Shown here: one piece after another, positions 1 through 5,723 of the stretch
How positions within the stretch are numbered: the stretch's first letter is position 1
Layout: each line of letters starts with the position of its first letter
DNA from: Bacteroidetes bacterium GWA2_31_9b
GTDB lineage: Bacteria; Bacteroidota; Bacteroidia; Bacteroidales; UBA12077
Length of the DNA stretch: 6,952 bases
Reading direction: 5' to 3'
Assembly: GCA_001769005.1 (NCBI GenBank)
Contig: MENE01000067.1
Coordinates: forward strand, 1-6,952
The notes under the pieces: generated by a model
The model's input: only the letters and a program-made list of their open reading frames with translations
Told to the model about the DNA's origin: nothing
Databases searched by the model: none
Made by a program: the position numbers and the translations under genes

Positions 1-687
1 TAATTGAGTTACTTCTGCTGATGTAAATAAAACATCATCGAAAAAGCAATCCATTATGAGTATATCGTAATTTGTAGCAGTAACAGCTGTAATAAATGCC
101 TGTTTAGAGGTATAATTTTCGGGATTGATTAAATACAGAAAGTTTTTTGCTTCAGAAAGTGATGTTATTACATTGCTATTTACATTATAGGGAGTAGCAG
201 GATAATCGGGAATTACATTCAGTTCGCGAACCGGAGCAGCAAAACTGATGTAGTTTTTTGCATTGTTTTGTGTATTTGAATCATCCATTTTAGAATGAGT
301 CCAGCAATAATCTGTAGTAAGCACTTCAACATCATTATTCTCACAAATATCAAGGAATGAAATCATATAATTCAGATCAGCAACAGGTGTTTCAATATCA
401 TCGTTATCGTAACCATAGTACAAATCTTCGCGCCCAACACCATCAATTGCTGAGAGGTATTCTACGCAAGCCAATCCGTTTTCTTCTCCATCAACAGTAA
501 CTAACTCCTGACCGTTTTGTGGAATAATAATAAAATCCGAATCGATGGCTCTTGAATACTCGCTTATCCCGATTACAAAATTTCGCATTTCCTGTTTAAA
601 GTCTTTATTATATGAAACTTCATCTTCGTCATCTGAGCAAGAAAACATACATACAAACAACATTAAAAAAATAAGTTTAGCTCTCAT
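1..687 (-). CDS. GH114/TM1410-like TIM-barrel lipoprotein, probably surface-exposed (partial, 3' end off window)
   Basis: The reading frame opens at an ATG at 687 and runs for 229 codons without a stop to the window edge, so the C-terminus is missing. Residues 1-16 form a lipoprotein signal (K4, then a hydrophobic stretch) ending in M-F-S-C with C17 as the lipidated cysteine. It is followed at once by S-D-D-E-D, which resembles the acidic export signal that sends Bacteroidota lipoproteins to the cell surface. The body resembles the GH114 / TM1410 group (endo-alpha-1,4-polygalactosaminidase-like, COG2342, long misannotated as cysteinyl-tRNA synthetase). Points of similarity are M-R-N-F-V-I-x-I-S at 34-42, D-F-I-I-I-P-Q-N-G at 51-59, a G-V-G-R-E-D-L-Y-Y-G-Y segment at 83-93 and a strand ending in acidic residues at 208-218 (D208, D213, D217, D218). 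Few GH114 members are characterised; those cleave galactosamine-containing polysaccharide. The substrate here is unknown. I see no clear -7 box upstream. Family call fairly sure, activity not. Confidence 0.8.
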   Translation of the reverse strand, partial: MRAKLIFLMLFVCMFSCSDDEDEVSYNKDFKQEMRNFVIGISEYSRAIDSDFIIIPQNGQELVTVDGEENGLACVEYLSAIDGVGREDLYYGYDNDDIETPVADLNYMISFLDICENNDVEVLTTDYCWTHSKMDDSNTQNNAKNYISFAAPVRELNVIPDYPATPYNVNSNVITSLSEAKNFLYLINPENYTSKQAFITAVTATNYDILIMDCFFDDVLFTSAEVTQL

Positions 688-776
688 AATCAATACATTT
701 TAGTAAATAAACAAGTTATAAAATTATATTCAGAAATTAAATCTTGTTCTTAATTAATTATGTAAAAACATATAAC

Positions 777-810
777 AAAAAAAGATTACTTGTTAATTGA
801 GTAATCCTTT
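777..810 (-). terminator. Intrinsic terminator after the beta-barrel gene
   Basis: A perfect 7-bp stem (784-790 GATTACT pairing with 800-806 AGTAATC) encloses a 9-base loop. On the minus strand it is followed by seven U residues (777-783). It begins about 28 bases after the stop codon of the barrel gene at 835, and ends about 90 bases before the start of the GH114-like lipoprotein, so it should separate the two transcripts. A run of T on the plus strand (807-812) could let it act in both directions, but no plus-strand gene reads into it. Confidence 0.75.
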
Positions 811-834
811 TTAAAGTATTAAAAATGTTTTTGT

Positions 835-1455
835 TTATTTTTTAAATATATATGAAACTCCAAGCCCTATTGAGTTCAGGTCAAAATCCATGTTATGTTG
901 AAAAACTATATCATTGTTATCATCATACTCTATTTCACTATAGTTATAATACAAATTCCCAAGTGTTAACTCTATATTAATTCTCTTTGTTAACGACAAA
1001 TTAAATCCAGGTATAAATCCCACGGAATAATTGTTGTATTTCATTTCTTGACTATAATAATCCCATCCATTATCATAATCAACTTCACCATTACCAAAGC
1101 CAATAGATCCATATATATGAGTAAAAAATGAAATTCGTTCAACTATAGGAAAACTATATCTGAAAAAAGGTGAAAAACTATATGTTTTGAAATTTTGTAA
1201 TTCGTTTGAACTTTCAATTTTCTGATTAACTACCCAAAATTCAATACCTAACATTGCTTTTTCATTAATTAAAAAACCTATTCGTGGTTTAAATGTGGAT
1301 TGATTATTTTTATAATCATCATCAGAACTCCAGCTAACATCTGCTTTTGCAACATTGATTTGTGCTTCGCCTCCTAGATATAGCTGTGATTTTACATTAA
1401 AATTAAAAAGCAAAATAAATAGTGTCGTAATAAATAATACATGTTTGTTTTTCAT
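835..1455 (-). CDS. Small outer-membrane beta-barrel protein (206 aa)
   Basis: This is a predicted eight-stranded outer-membrane barrel of the general OMP_b-brl type; no specific function is recognisable. Residues 1-23 are a Sec signal peptide (K2-x-K4, then a hydrophobic core), with likely cleavage around V-K-S/Q-L at 21-25. The mature part has about eight alternating amphipathic stretches, roughly 24-32, 55-65, 68-79, 89-102, 106-119, 142-155, 158-170 and 192-204, separated by acidic, Asn-rich loops such as 43-51 and 125-138. The last strand ends Y-I-F-K-K; the near-terminal aromatic residue fits the usual C-terminal signal for barrel insertion, with two extra lysines. Mature size of about 183 residues matches eight-stranded barrels. 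There is no OmpA-like peptidoglycan-binding domain. The start is preceded by an A-rich leader, not a Shine-Dalgarno site. A hairpin at 1490-1518 separates it from the DUF3667 gene upstream; a terminator lies just downstream. No convincing promoter of its own was seen. Confidence 0.82.
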   Translation of the reverse strand: MKNKHVLFITTLFILLFNFNVKSQLYLGGEAQINVAKADVSWSSDDDYKNNQSTFKPRIGFLINEKAMLGIEFWVVNQKIESSNELQNFKTYSFSPFFRYSFPIVERISFFTHIYGSIGFGNGEVDYDNGWDYYSQEMKYNNYSVGFIPGFNLSLTKRINIELTLGNLYYNYSEIEYDDNNDIVFQHNMDFDLNSIGLGVSYIFKK

Positions 1456-1488
1456 CTGTTTTTTTTTAAATTGTTAAAAAGTTCACTC

Positions 1489-1518
1489 AAAAATGAATTA
1501 TCCTAAATAATTCATTTT
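1489..1518 (-). terminator. Perfect 12-bp hairpin after the DUF3667 gene
   Basis: The arms at 1490-1501 and 1507-1518 are perfectly complementary over 12 bases, around a 5-base loop (cctaa). Read on the minus strand the stem opens with four A and closes with five T (1489-1493), so the U-rich tail is part of the stem. It lies about 48 bases after the DUF3667 stop at 1567 and 35 bases before the start of the barrel gene. A terminator for DUF3667, possibly bidirectional, is the simplest reading. The stem is AT-rich with only one C-G pair and the free U tail is short, so partial read-through or a role as a regulatory site for the barrel gene is possible. Confidence 0.55.
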
Positions 1519-1566
1519 GATGCGCGAATTTAATTAAACATTTCTATTTATTATTTGAATTTCGGG

Positions 1567-2490
1567 TTAAGAAAAATCTTTTAAAATAAAAATAAAAATA
1601 CCTCCGAATACAATAAGAATAATAAAAAAATAAAGCGATAAAATTCCAATCATTTTAAAAAAGGCACCAATCATTCGCCTATTGTAAAATCGGTTAATAC
1701 CGACCATTAAATAAAAAGGTATTCCCCATAACAAGTATAAAAAATATTCTGAAAATGAATCAGGAAATATTAATGATAAAATAATAACAAGCGACGATAT
1801 TCCGAAAACAAAGGAGTGAAAATTAATTGAAAAAACCAGATGTTTAACGTATAACAATCTGGAGCGCCAAAGAGTAAGAGCCAGAATTAGAGCAAAAAAT
1901 GGCATTAATAAAAATAAAACATAGGATAAATTTTTTAAAAATGAAGAAATAAAAGATTCCTTATTATCTAAAATATTCTTTATACCCTGTGTACTCTTTT
2001 TTATGCTCTCTAATTCAGTAGTATCACTCTGAATTATTTCATTAAAATTTAAGTTAACAGTATCATTTACTGAAAGTGAAAAAAATTGCAGAGTGCTATC
2101 GGATTCGGGTGTTAAAGTATCAGGTTTGTTTATGCTTTTAATACTTGAATACTGAGCTAAAAAGAAAAATATAATACTAAAAAACATATACAATCTCATA
2201 GGTGGAACATATCGTTGACGACGACCTTTGAAATATTCCTGCGATAAAAATCCTGGTTTTAGAAAAAATGGAGTGATTGTATTAATAATTCTAACATCAA
2301 GGTTTATTGAACCAAACAAATCACTTAAAATCTCTTTAATAGGTTTATTAAAATCTTTGTTCGACTGTCCACAATTAGGACAAAATTTACCTACCTCTGT
2401 TTCTCCGCAATTGGGGCATATTGTAAAATCGTATTTACTAACTTCTTTTTCAGTTTTTGAATATTTAGAAATATCTTCTTGTTCCGACAT
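1567..2490 (-). CDS. DUF3667 family zinc-ribbon inner-membrane protein (307 aa)
   Basis: The protein has the DUF3667 layout, a family of unknown function common in Bacteroidota. A cytosolic N-terminal zinc ribbon carries two C-P-N-C-G knuckles (C25/C28 and C37/C40), spaced eight residues apart, which should bind one zinc ion. The family's conserved block follows at 77-100: F-L-K-P-G-F, then E-Y-F-K-G-R-R-Q-R-Y and P-P-M-R-L-Y, leading directly into the first membrane helix (about 97-113). A polar, Ser/Thr/Asp-rich loop of about 75 residues (114-187) is probably periplasmic. Four more hydrophobic segments follow at about 188-208, 222-245, 248-265 and 277-303. The length is normal for the family. 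It starts 109 bases after the stop of the unidentified lipoprotein gene on the same strand, with a candidate -7 box at 2513-2520 and an inverted repeat at 2529-2560 between them. Family call is strong; function is unknown. Confidence 0.9.
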   Translation of the reverse strand: MSEQEDISKYSKTEKEVSKYDFTICPNCGETEVGKFCPNCGQSNKDFNKPIKEILSDLFGSINLDVRIINTITPFFLKPGFLSQEYFKGRRQRYVPPMRLYMFFSIIFFFLAQYSSIKSINKPDTLTPESDSTLQFFSLSVNDTVNLNFNEIIQSDTTELESIKKSTQGIKNILDNKESFISSFLKNLSYVLFLLMPFFALILALTLWRSRLLYVKHLVFSINFHSFVFGISSLVIILSLIFPDSFSEYFLYLLWGIPFYLMVGINRFYNRRMIGAFFKMIGILSLYFFIILIVFGGIFIFILKDFS

Positions 2491-2512
2491 AGTATCTATA
2501 TTTAGCTTTATG

Positions 2513-2520
2513 CAAATATA
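2513..2520 (-). promoter_or_regulatory. Candidate -7 box for the DUF3667 gene
   Basis: The minus strand reads TATATTTG here, a full match to the Bacteroidota -7 consensus TAnnTTTG. It would start transcription near 2506-2509 and leave a leader of about 15-20 bases before the ATG at 2490. No clear TTG of the -33 element is found at the usual spacing; that position lies inside the inverted repeat at 2529-2560. In an AT-rich genome such a box alone can arise by chance. Confidence 0.45.
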
Positions 2521-2528
2521 GATTAAAC

Positions 2529-2560
2529 AATATTTTGTTTACCTTTTTGAACAAAATATT
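2529..2560. repeat. 11-bp perfect inverted repeat upstream of DUF3667 (operator or weak terminator)
   Basis: AATATTTTGTT (2529-2539) and AACAAAATATT (2550-2560) are exact reverse complements with a 10-base spacer. The repeat lies 40-71 bases after the lipoprotein stop codon and 39-70 bases before the DUF3667 start. On the minus strand there is no U-run after the second arm, which argues against a standard terminator. Its centre (about 2544) falls where the -33 promoter element would lie relative to the -7 box at 2513-2520. That would suit a dimeric regulator binding site, but this is inference. Confidence 0.5.
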
Positions 2561-2599
2561 AATAAAAAACTAAACGTTTATGGATATTTTAAATAATGA

Positions 2600-3262
2600 T
2601 TAAAAAGATTTCTGGAGTTTCACATATTTCTCTCCTTTAGAACGAAACTTAAGTATCTTCTTCAAATCTTTTCGTGCCGGATTTAAATAATATTTTGTTG
2701 ATTTATTGCTGTCGATACTATCGGTTATTTCCTCAACAGTTGTAAAACCTTTAATTCGTTCAATGTCTTCTTTCGTGAGAATACTTCCATACTCAAGAGT
2801 ATCTTTTGTTAATTTAATTAGCTCTATTTTCCACAAATTGTTGGTATCTCTATAGTTTAGAAAATAATACCTTCTATACTTACGTAAAATTTGATCTTCA
2901 GAAATTTCAAATAAGGTTTCTTCCATGCTTGAATTTATAAAAACAGAATCGTTCCTTATTTTTAGTTGAATATGCCAGTTGTCGGAAAATGTAAACGAAG
3001 TATCATTATGAATAGAATCACCTGTTTCCTGTTTAAACTCAACTAATGTCATTATTGTATTTTCAAACTTTTTCTTTACAATCTTATTAAAATCAATAGT
3101 TATTATTGAACTATCAGCAACAGACATATACTCTCCGATAATTTTTGAAGGTATTTTTTCCAGATTTCTTTTATTCTCGGGCTGTGGGGTTTTAAAATAG
3201 ATATAAGGTCCACATCCAAAGAGAAAAGCTAATAAAATTATATATACTATATTCCTTTTCAT
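2600..3262 (-). CDS. Lipoprotein of unknown function (220 aa)
   Basis: I do not recognise a named family. Residues 1-16 form a lipoprotein signal (K2-R3, hydrophobic core) ending in L-F-G-C with C17 as the lipidated cysteine. The residues after it (G-P-Y-I-Y-F) carry no acidic surface-export signal, so the protein more likely faces the periplasm. The mature part is charged and rich in alternating hydrophobic/polar stretches (52-58, 96-110, 114-121, 143-151), suggesting a mostly beta domain. A Lys-rich C-terminal segment at 191-217 (Y-Y-L-N-P-A-R-K, then K/R-rich) looks distinctive. There is no catalytic motif or second cysteine pair. The start at 3262 is preferred because the only near upstream ATG (3280) meets a stop within four codons. 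It is bounded upstream by the pepD terminator and followed by DUF3667 after 109 bases on the same strand, so co-transcription with DUF3667 is possible but not shown. Gene call sure, function unknown. Confidence 0.8.
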   Translation of the reverse strand: MKRNIVYIILLAFLFGCGPYIYFKTPQPENKRNLEKIPSKIIGEYMSVADSSIITIDFNKIVKKKFENTIMTLVEFKQETGDSIHNDTSFTFSDNWHIQLKIRNDSVFINSSMEETLFEISEDQILRKYRRYYFLNYRDTNNLWKIELIKLTKDTLEYGSILTKEDIERIKGFTTVEEITDSIDSNKSTKYYLNPARKDLKKILKFRSKGEKYVKLQKSF

Positions 3263-3352
3263 TACTATTTATTTAATCATTGATTAAAAAAGGTAATTTA
3301 CAAATTATTGAACAGTTTGTAAAGGATTTGAAATAATAATCGATTTGAAAAC

Positions 3353-3384
3353 AAAAAAATCCCTGACTTAATAATCAGGGATTT
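3353..3384 (-). terminator. Strong intrinsic terminator after pepD
   Basis: A perfect 10-bp stem (3357-3366 AAATCCCTGA with 3375-3384 TCAGGGATTT) encloses an 8-base loop. It contains a CCCTGA/TCAGGG core, unusually GC-rich for this sequence, and a run of seven T on the minus strand (3353-3359). It begins 24 bases after the PepD stop codon at 3408. This is the clearest terminator in the window and should isolate pepD from the lipoprotein gene beyond. Confidence 0.9.
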
Positions 3385-3407
3385 AATAAGACTTTAAAAT
3401 TATAAAT

Positions 3408-4865
3408 TTATTTTTTAGGGATATTCTTTAAAGTTTCTAATAAGAAATCATAGAATTTTTGCACGGTATCAATTTTCACTTTCTCGTCTGGAGAATGAGG
3501 AAAGCGAATGGTTGGTCCGAAAGAAATCATATCGAAATTTGGATAAATATCACCAATAATTCCACATTCTAAACCTGCATGTATTGCTTTAACTTCAGGA
3601 ACTTTACCATATTTTGTATTGTAAACTTCTTTCATTGTTTTCAGAATTGGCGAGTTGATATTTGGTTTCCATCCCGGATAAGCACCTTGATGAACTACCT
3701 CTGCACCAGCCATTTCGAATACGCAACGAATCATATTTGCAAGATCTTCTTTAGCAGAATCCACTGAACTACGTTGTAACGAATCAATCTGAATGAATCC
3801 TTTAAGTTTTTTTACTATTGCAAGGTTTGTTGATGTTTCAACCAATCCAGGCATTGCATCGCTCATTCTTATTACTCCGTTAGGGCAACCATAAATACCT
3901 TTAATTAAATTGTTATGAGTTGTTTTATCAATCATTGTTTTAGGTATTTCAACTTCAGTGTATTTAATTTCCAAACCTGGTTCAGTACCCGATAATTCAG
4001 CTTTAATAACAGGAGTTAATTCGTCGATAAAGCTTTTTAATTCGCCAACTTGATTAACAGCAACAACAACAATAGCAAAACCTTCACGAGGAACTGCATT
4101 GCGTAAACTTCCCGAATCGATATCAGATAAACGAATTTCAATTGACTTGTTTAATGTATATAAAATTCGGTTTAAAATTTTGTTTGAGTTTCCACGTCCC
4201 ATATTAATATCGAGACCTGAATGTCCTCCTTTTAAACCCTTAACATCAATTCTGAATGCTTTAAAATCTGCAGGAACATTTTCTTCCTTGTAATGGTATT
4301 TAACAACTGTATCAACACCACCAGCACAACCAATATAAAGTTCGCCTTCATCTTCCGAATCAAGGTTCATCATAATGTCGCCATTTAATATCCCTGACTT
4401 AAGATTTTCGGCTCCGGTCATACCTGTTTCTTCATCAATAGTAAACAGTGCTTCAATTGGTCCGTGAACAAGATTTTTATCTTGTAAAACAGCCATAGCA
4501 GCAGCAACTCCAATGCCATTATCGGCACCTAATGTTGTATCTTTTGCTGTAACCCATTCACCGTCAACATAAGATTGTATAGGATCTTTTTCAAAATCGT
4601 GTTGAATATCGCTATTTTTTTGTGGCACCATATCTAAATGGCCTTGTAAAACAACAGTCATTCTGTCTTCCATGCCTTTACTGGCAGGCTTTTTAATAAT
4701 CACATTGCCAATTTCATCAACAATAGTTTCAAGGCCAAGGTTTTCGCCAAACTTTTTTACATATTCAATTACTTTTTGTTCATGTTTTGATGGACGTGGT
4801 ATATCACATAAACTTTGAAATATCTCCCAAACAGCTTTTGGATTTAAATTACGTACTTCACTCAT
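3408..4865 (-). CDS. pepD: Aminoacyl-histidine dipeptidase (cytosol nonspecific dipeptidase), M20 family
   Basis: PepD is a cytosolic di-zinc peptidase that splits dipeptides, including Xaa-His such as carnosine, and so feeds peptide-derived amino acids to the cell. At 485 residues it has the same length as E. coli PepD. The catalytic residues are in place: first ligand H76 with D78 in G-H-L-D-M (75-79), the bridging D115 in L-G-A-D-N-G-I-G (112-119), the general base E145 and ligand E146 in D-E-E-T-G (144-148), D169 in N-L-D-S-E-D, and H457 in F-P-H-S-P-D-E (455-461). The central lid/dimerisation domain begins around 205 and includes G-G-H-S-G (213-217); the catalytic fold resumes by about 390-400. 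No defect is visible. The start at 4865 is fixed by a GGAGGA site at 4872-4877. It is divergent from the thioredoxin-like gene and has its own terminator at 3353-3384, so it is probably monocistronic. Very sure. Confidence 0.97.
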   Translation of the reverse strand: MSEVRNLNPKAVWEIFQSLCDIPRPSKHEQKVIEYVKKFGENLGLETIVDEIGNVIIKKPASKGMEDRMTVVLQGHLDMVPQKNSDIQHDFEKDPIQSYVDGEWVTAKDTTLGADNGIGVAAAMAVLQDKNLVHGPIEALFTIDEETGMTGAENLKSGILNGDIMMNLDSEDEGELYIGCAGGVDTVVKYHYKEENVPADFKAFRIDVKGLKGGHSGLDINMGRGNSNKILNRILYTLNKSIEIRLSDIDSGSLRNAVPREGFAIVVVAVNQVGELKSFIDELTPVIKAELSGTEPGLEIKYTEVEIPKTMIDKTTHNNLIKGIYGCPNGVIRMSDAMPGLVETSTNLAIVKKLKGFIQIDSLQRSSVDSAKEDLANMIRCVFEMAGAEVVHQGAYPGWKPNINSPILKTMKEVYNTKYGKVPEVKAIHAGLECGIIGDIYPNFDMISFGPTIRFPHSPDEKVKIDTVQKFYDFLLETLKNIPKK

Positions 4866-4871
4866 ATGTTT

Positions 4872-4877
4872 TCCTCC
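4872..4877 (-). promoter_or_regulatory. Strong Shine-Dalgarno site of pepD
   Basis: The minus strand reads CGGAGGAAAACATATG at the pepD start, giving GGAGGA six bases before the ATG. Such a site is uncommon in Bacteroidota, where leaders are usually A-rich and lack Shine-Dalgarno pairing, as is the case for the other genes in this window. It decides the start codon. Confidence 0.7.
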
Positions 4878-4965
4878 GAATATTTTATAATTAATAGTTT
4901 AATACATTGACTCTCATTTTTCCGTTTTGTTTAAAAAAGTAACCGGATTTAATTTTTTGGAAGCT

Positions 4966-4973
4966 CAAATTTA
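4966..4973 (-). promoter_or_regulatory. Candidate -7 box for pepD
   Basis: The minus strand reads TAAATTTG, a full match to TAnnTTTG. It would place the transcript start near 4960 and give a leader of about 95 bases. No good -33 TTG is seen at the usual distance, so the call rests on the one box and on its position. Confidence 0.4.
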
Positions 4974-5142
4974 GGAAAAAATAAACTATCATAATATTAA
5001 AATCTCTGATTTGATTTATAAAGTTTTTTATAAAAAAATTAATTTTGAAAACTCAATCTTACCAACTCATTTATAATTATTAATTTTAAAAAATATGTTT
5101 TATTTGAAAAAATATTGGATTTTTAAACAAAACCATTTTCTT

Positions 5143-5150
5143 TACGTTTG
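5143..5150 (+). promoter_or_regulatory. Candidate -7 box for the thioredoxin-like gene
   Basis: TACGTTTG matches TAnnTTTG fully and contains a CG step in otherwise nearly pure A/T sequence, which makes it stand out. The start of transcription would fall near 5155, about 25 bases before the ATG at 5182. The nearest upstream TTG (5115-5117) is 25 bases away, longer than the usual spacing for the -33 element. Confidence 0.5.
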
Positions 5151-5181
5151 AATAGAATAGATAGATTTTTTAAATTTTTAA

Positions 5182-5715
5182 ATGATGACACGATATTTAT
5201 TTGCATTTATTTTAGGAATAGGATTAACTTTTAATGGTTTTTCACAAAAATCAGAAGTTAAATGGTATACTATTGAAGAAGCTGTTGAATTAAATAAAAC
5301 AACTCAAAAGAAAATTTTTATTGATGTTTATACCGATTGGTGTGGCTGGTGCAAAAAGATGGAAGCTTCAACATTTACACATCCTGTAATTGCAAAAATA
5401 TTAAATGAAGATTACTATGCTGTTCGATTTAATGCTGAAACAAAAGATACAATAATTTTTTCAGGGCAAACATTTGTAAACCAAGGAGGCAACCGCCAGC
5501 CTCATCAACTTGCAGTAGCATTATTACAGAATAAATTATCGTACCCTTCTATTGTATACATGAACGAAAACAACCAACTAATAACTGCTGTTCCTGGTTA
5601 TTATGGACCAGACGGCCTGGAGCCTATATTGAAATTCTTTATTACAGATGCTTTTAAAACTCAGAGTTTCGAAGATTTTAAAAATTCGTTTAAAAGCGAA
5701 ATTCAAGTTCAGTAG
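5182..5715 (+). CDS. Exported thioredoxin-fold protein with CGWC active site (177 aa)
   Basis: This is a thioredoxin-fold protein of the Thioredoxin_7/DsbD-gamma-like type, probably periplasmic. Residues 1-22 are a Sec signal peptide (R4, hydrophobic 5-18, then G-F-S-Q, with likely cleavage near 21-23). There is no lipobox. The redox motif is C54-G-W-C57 in D-W-C-G-W-C-K-K-M, preceded by the beta strand K-I-F-I-D-V-Y (44-50). The cis-proline is P122 in S-Y-P-S-I-V-Y. Between them, 84-118 carries an insertion with Q-G-G-N-R-Q-P-H-Q-L-A, longer than in plain thioredoxin. Both cysteines are present, so disulfide reduction or exchange on envelope proteins is likely; the electron donor and substrates are not known. 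Two ATG codons are adjacent (5182 and 5185) and either may be used. It is a single-gene unit: divergent from pepD and convergent with the DUF4831 gene, 8 bases away, with no clear terminator between. Confidence 0.88.
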   Translation: MMTRYLFAFILGIGLTFNGFSQKSEVKWYTIEEAVELNKTTQKKIFIDVYTDWCGWCKKMEASTFTHPVIAKILNEDYYAVRFNAETKDTIIFSGQTFVNQGGNRQPHQLAVALLQNKLSYPSIVYMNENNQLITAVPGYYGPDGLEPILKFFITDAFKTQSFEDFKNSFKSEIQVQ

Positions 5716-5723
5716 AAAATCAG

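Larger units (their letters stand above)
4866..5181. other. Divergent intergenic region between pepD and the thioredoxin-like gene (316 bases)
   Basis: This very AT-rich stretch holds no open reading frame that I would call a gene and no RNA gene that I recognise. It should contain the promoters of both flanking genes: a minus-strand TAAATTTG at 4966-4973 for pepD and a plus-strand TACGTTTG at 5143-5150 for the thioredoxin-like gene. The middle part (about 4980-5130) is almost pure A/T and includes a self-complementary TTTATAAA repeated at 5015-5022 and 5027-5034, which is within what chance gives at this composition. Confidence 0.7.

Noticed and set aside
2228..2521. Plus-strand open frame of 97 codons
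   Set aside because: It lies antisense to the N-terminal half of DUF3667, whose zinc-ribbon and conserved block are unmistakable; the antisense product has no recognisable features.
3272..3288. 17-base palindrome TTTAATCA-T-TGATTAAA just upstream of the lipoprotein start
   Set aside because: With about 70% A/T, several 8-bp inverted repeats are expected by chance in a window this size, and nothing else marks it as an operator.
3297..3323. Inverted repeat TTTACAAA / TTTGTAAA with 11-base spacer, and a nearby 9-bp direct repeat GATTTGAAA (3325-3333, 3342-3350)
   Set aside because: Arms are short and AT-rich, no promoter box aligns with them, and frequency by chance is too high for a claim.
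3579..4293. Two short plus-strand open frames (3579-3767 and 4099-4293)
   Set aside because: Both are antisense to intact pepD and appear to be by-products of its codon use.
835..4865. One five-gene operon on the minus strand from pepD leftward
   Set aside because: Gaps of 109-147 bases, a strong terminator after pepD, another after the barrel gene and a hairpin after DUF3667 argue against a single transcript.
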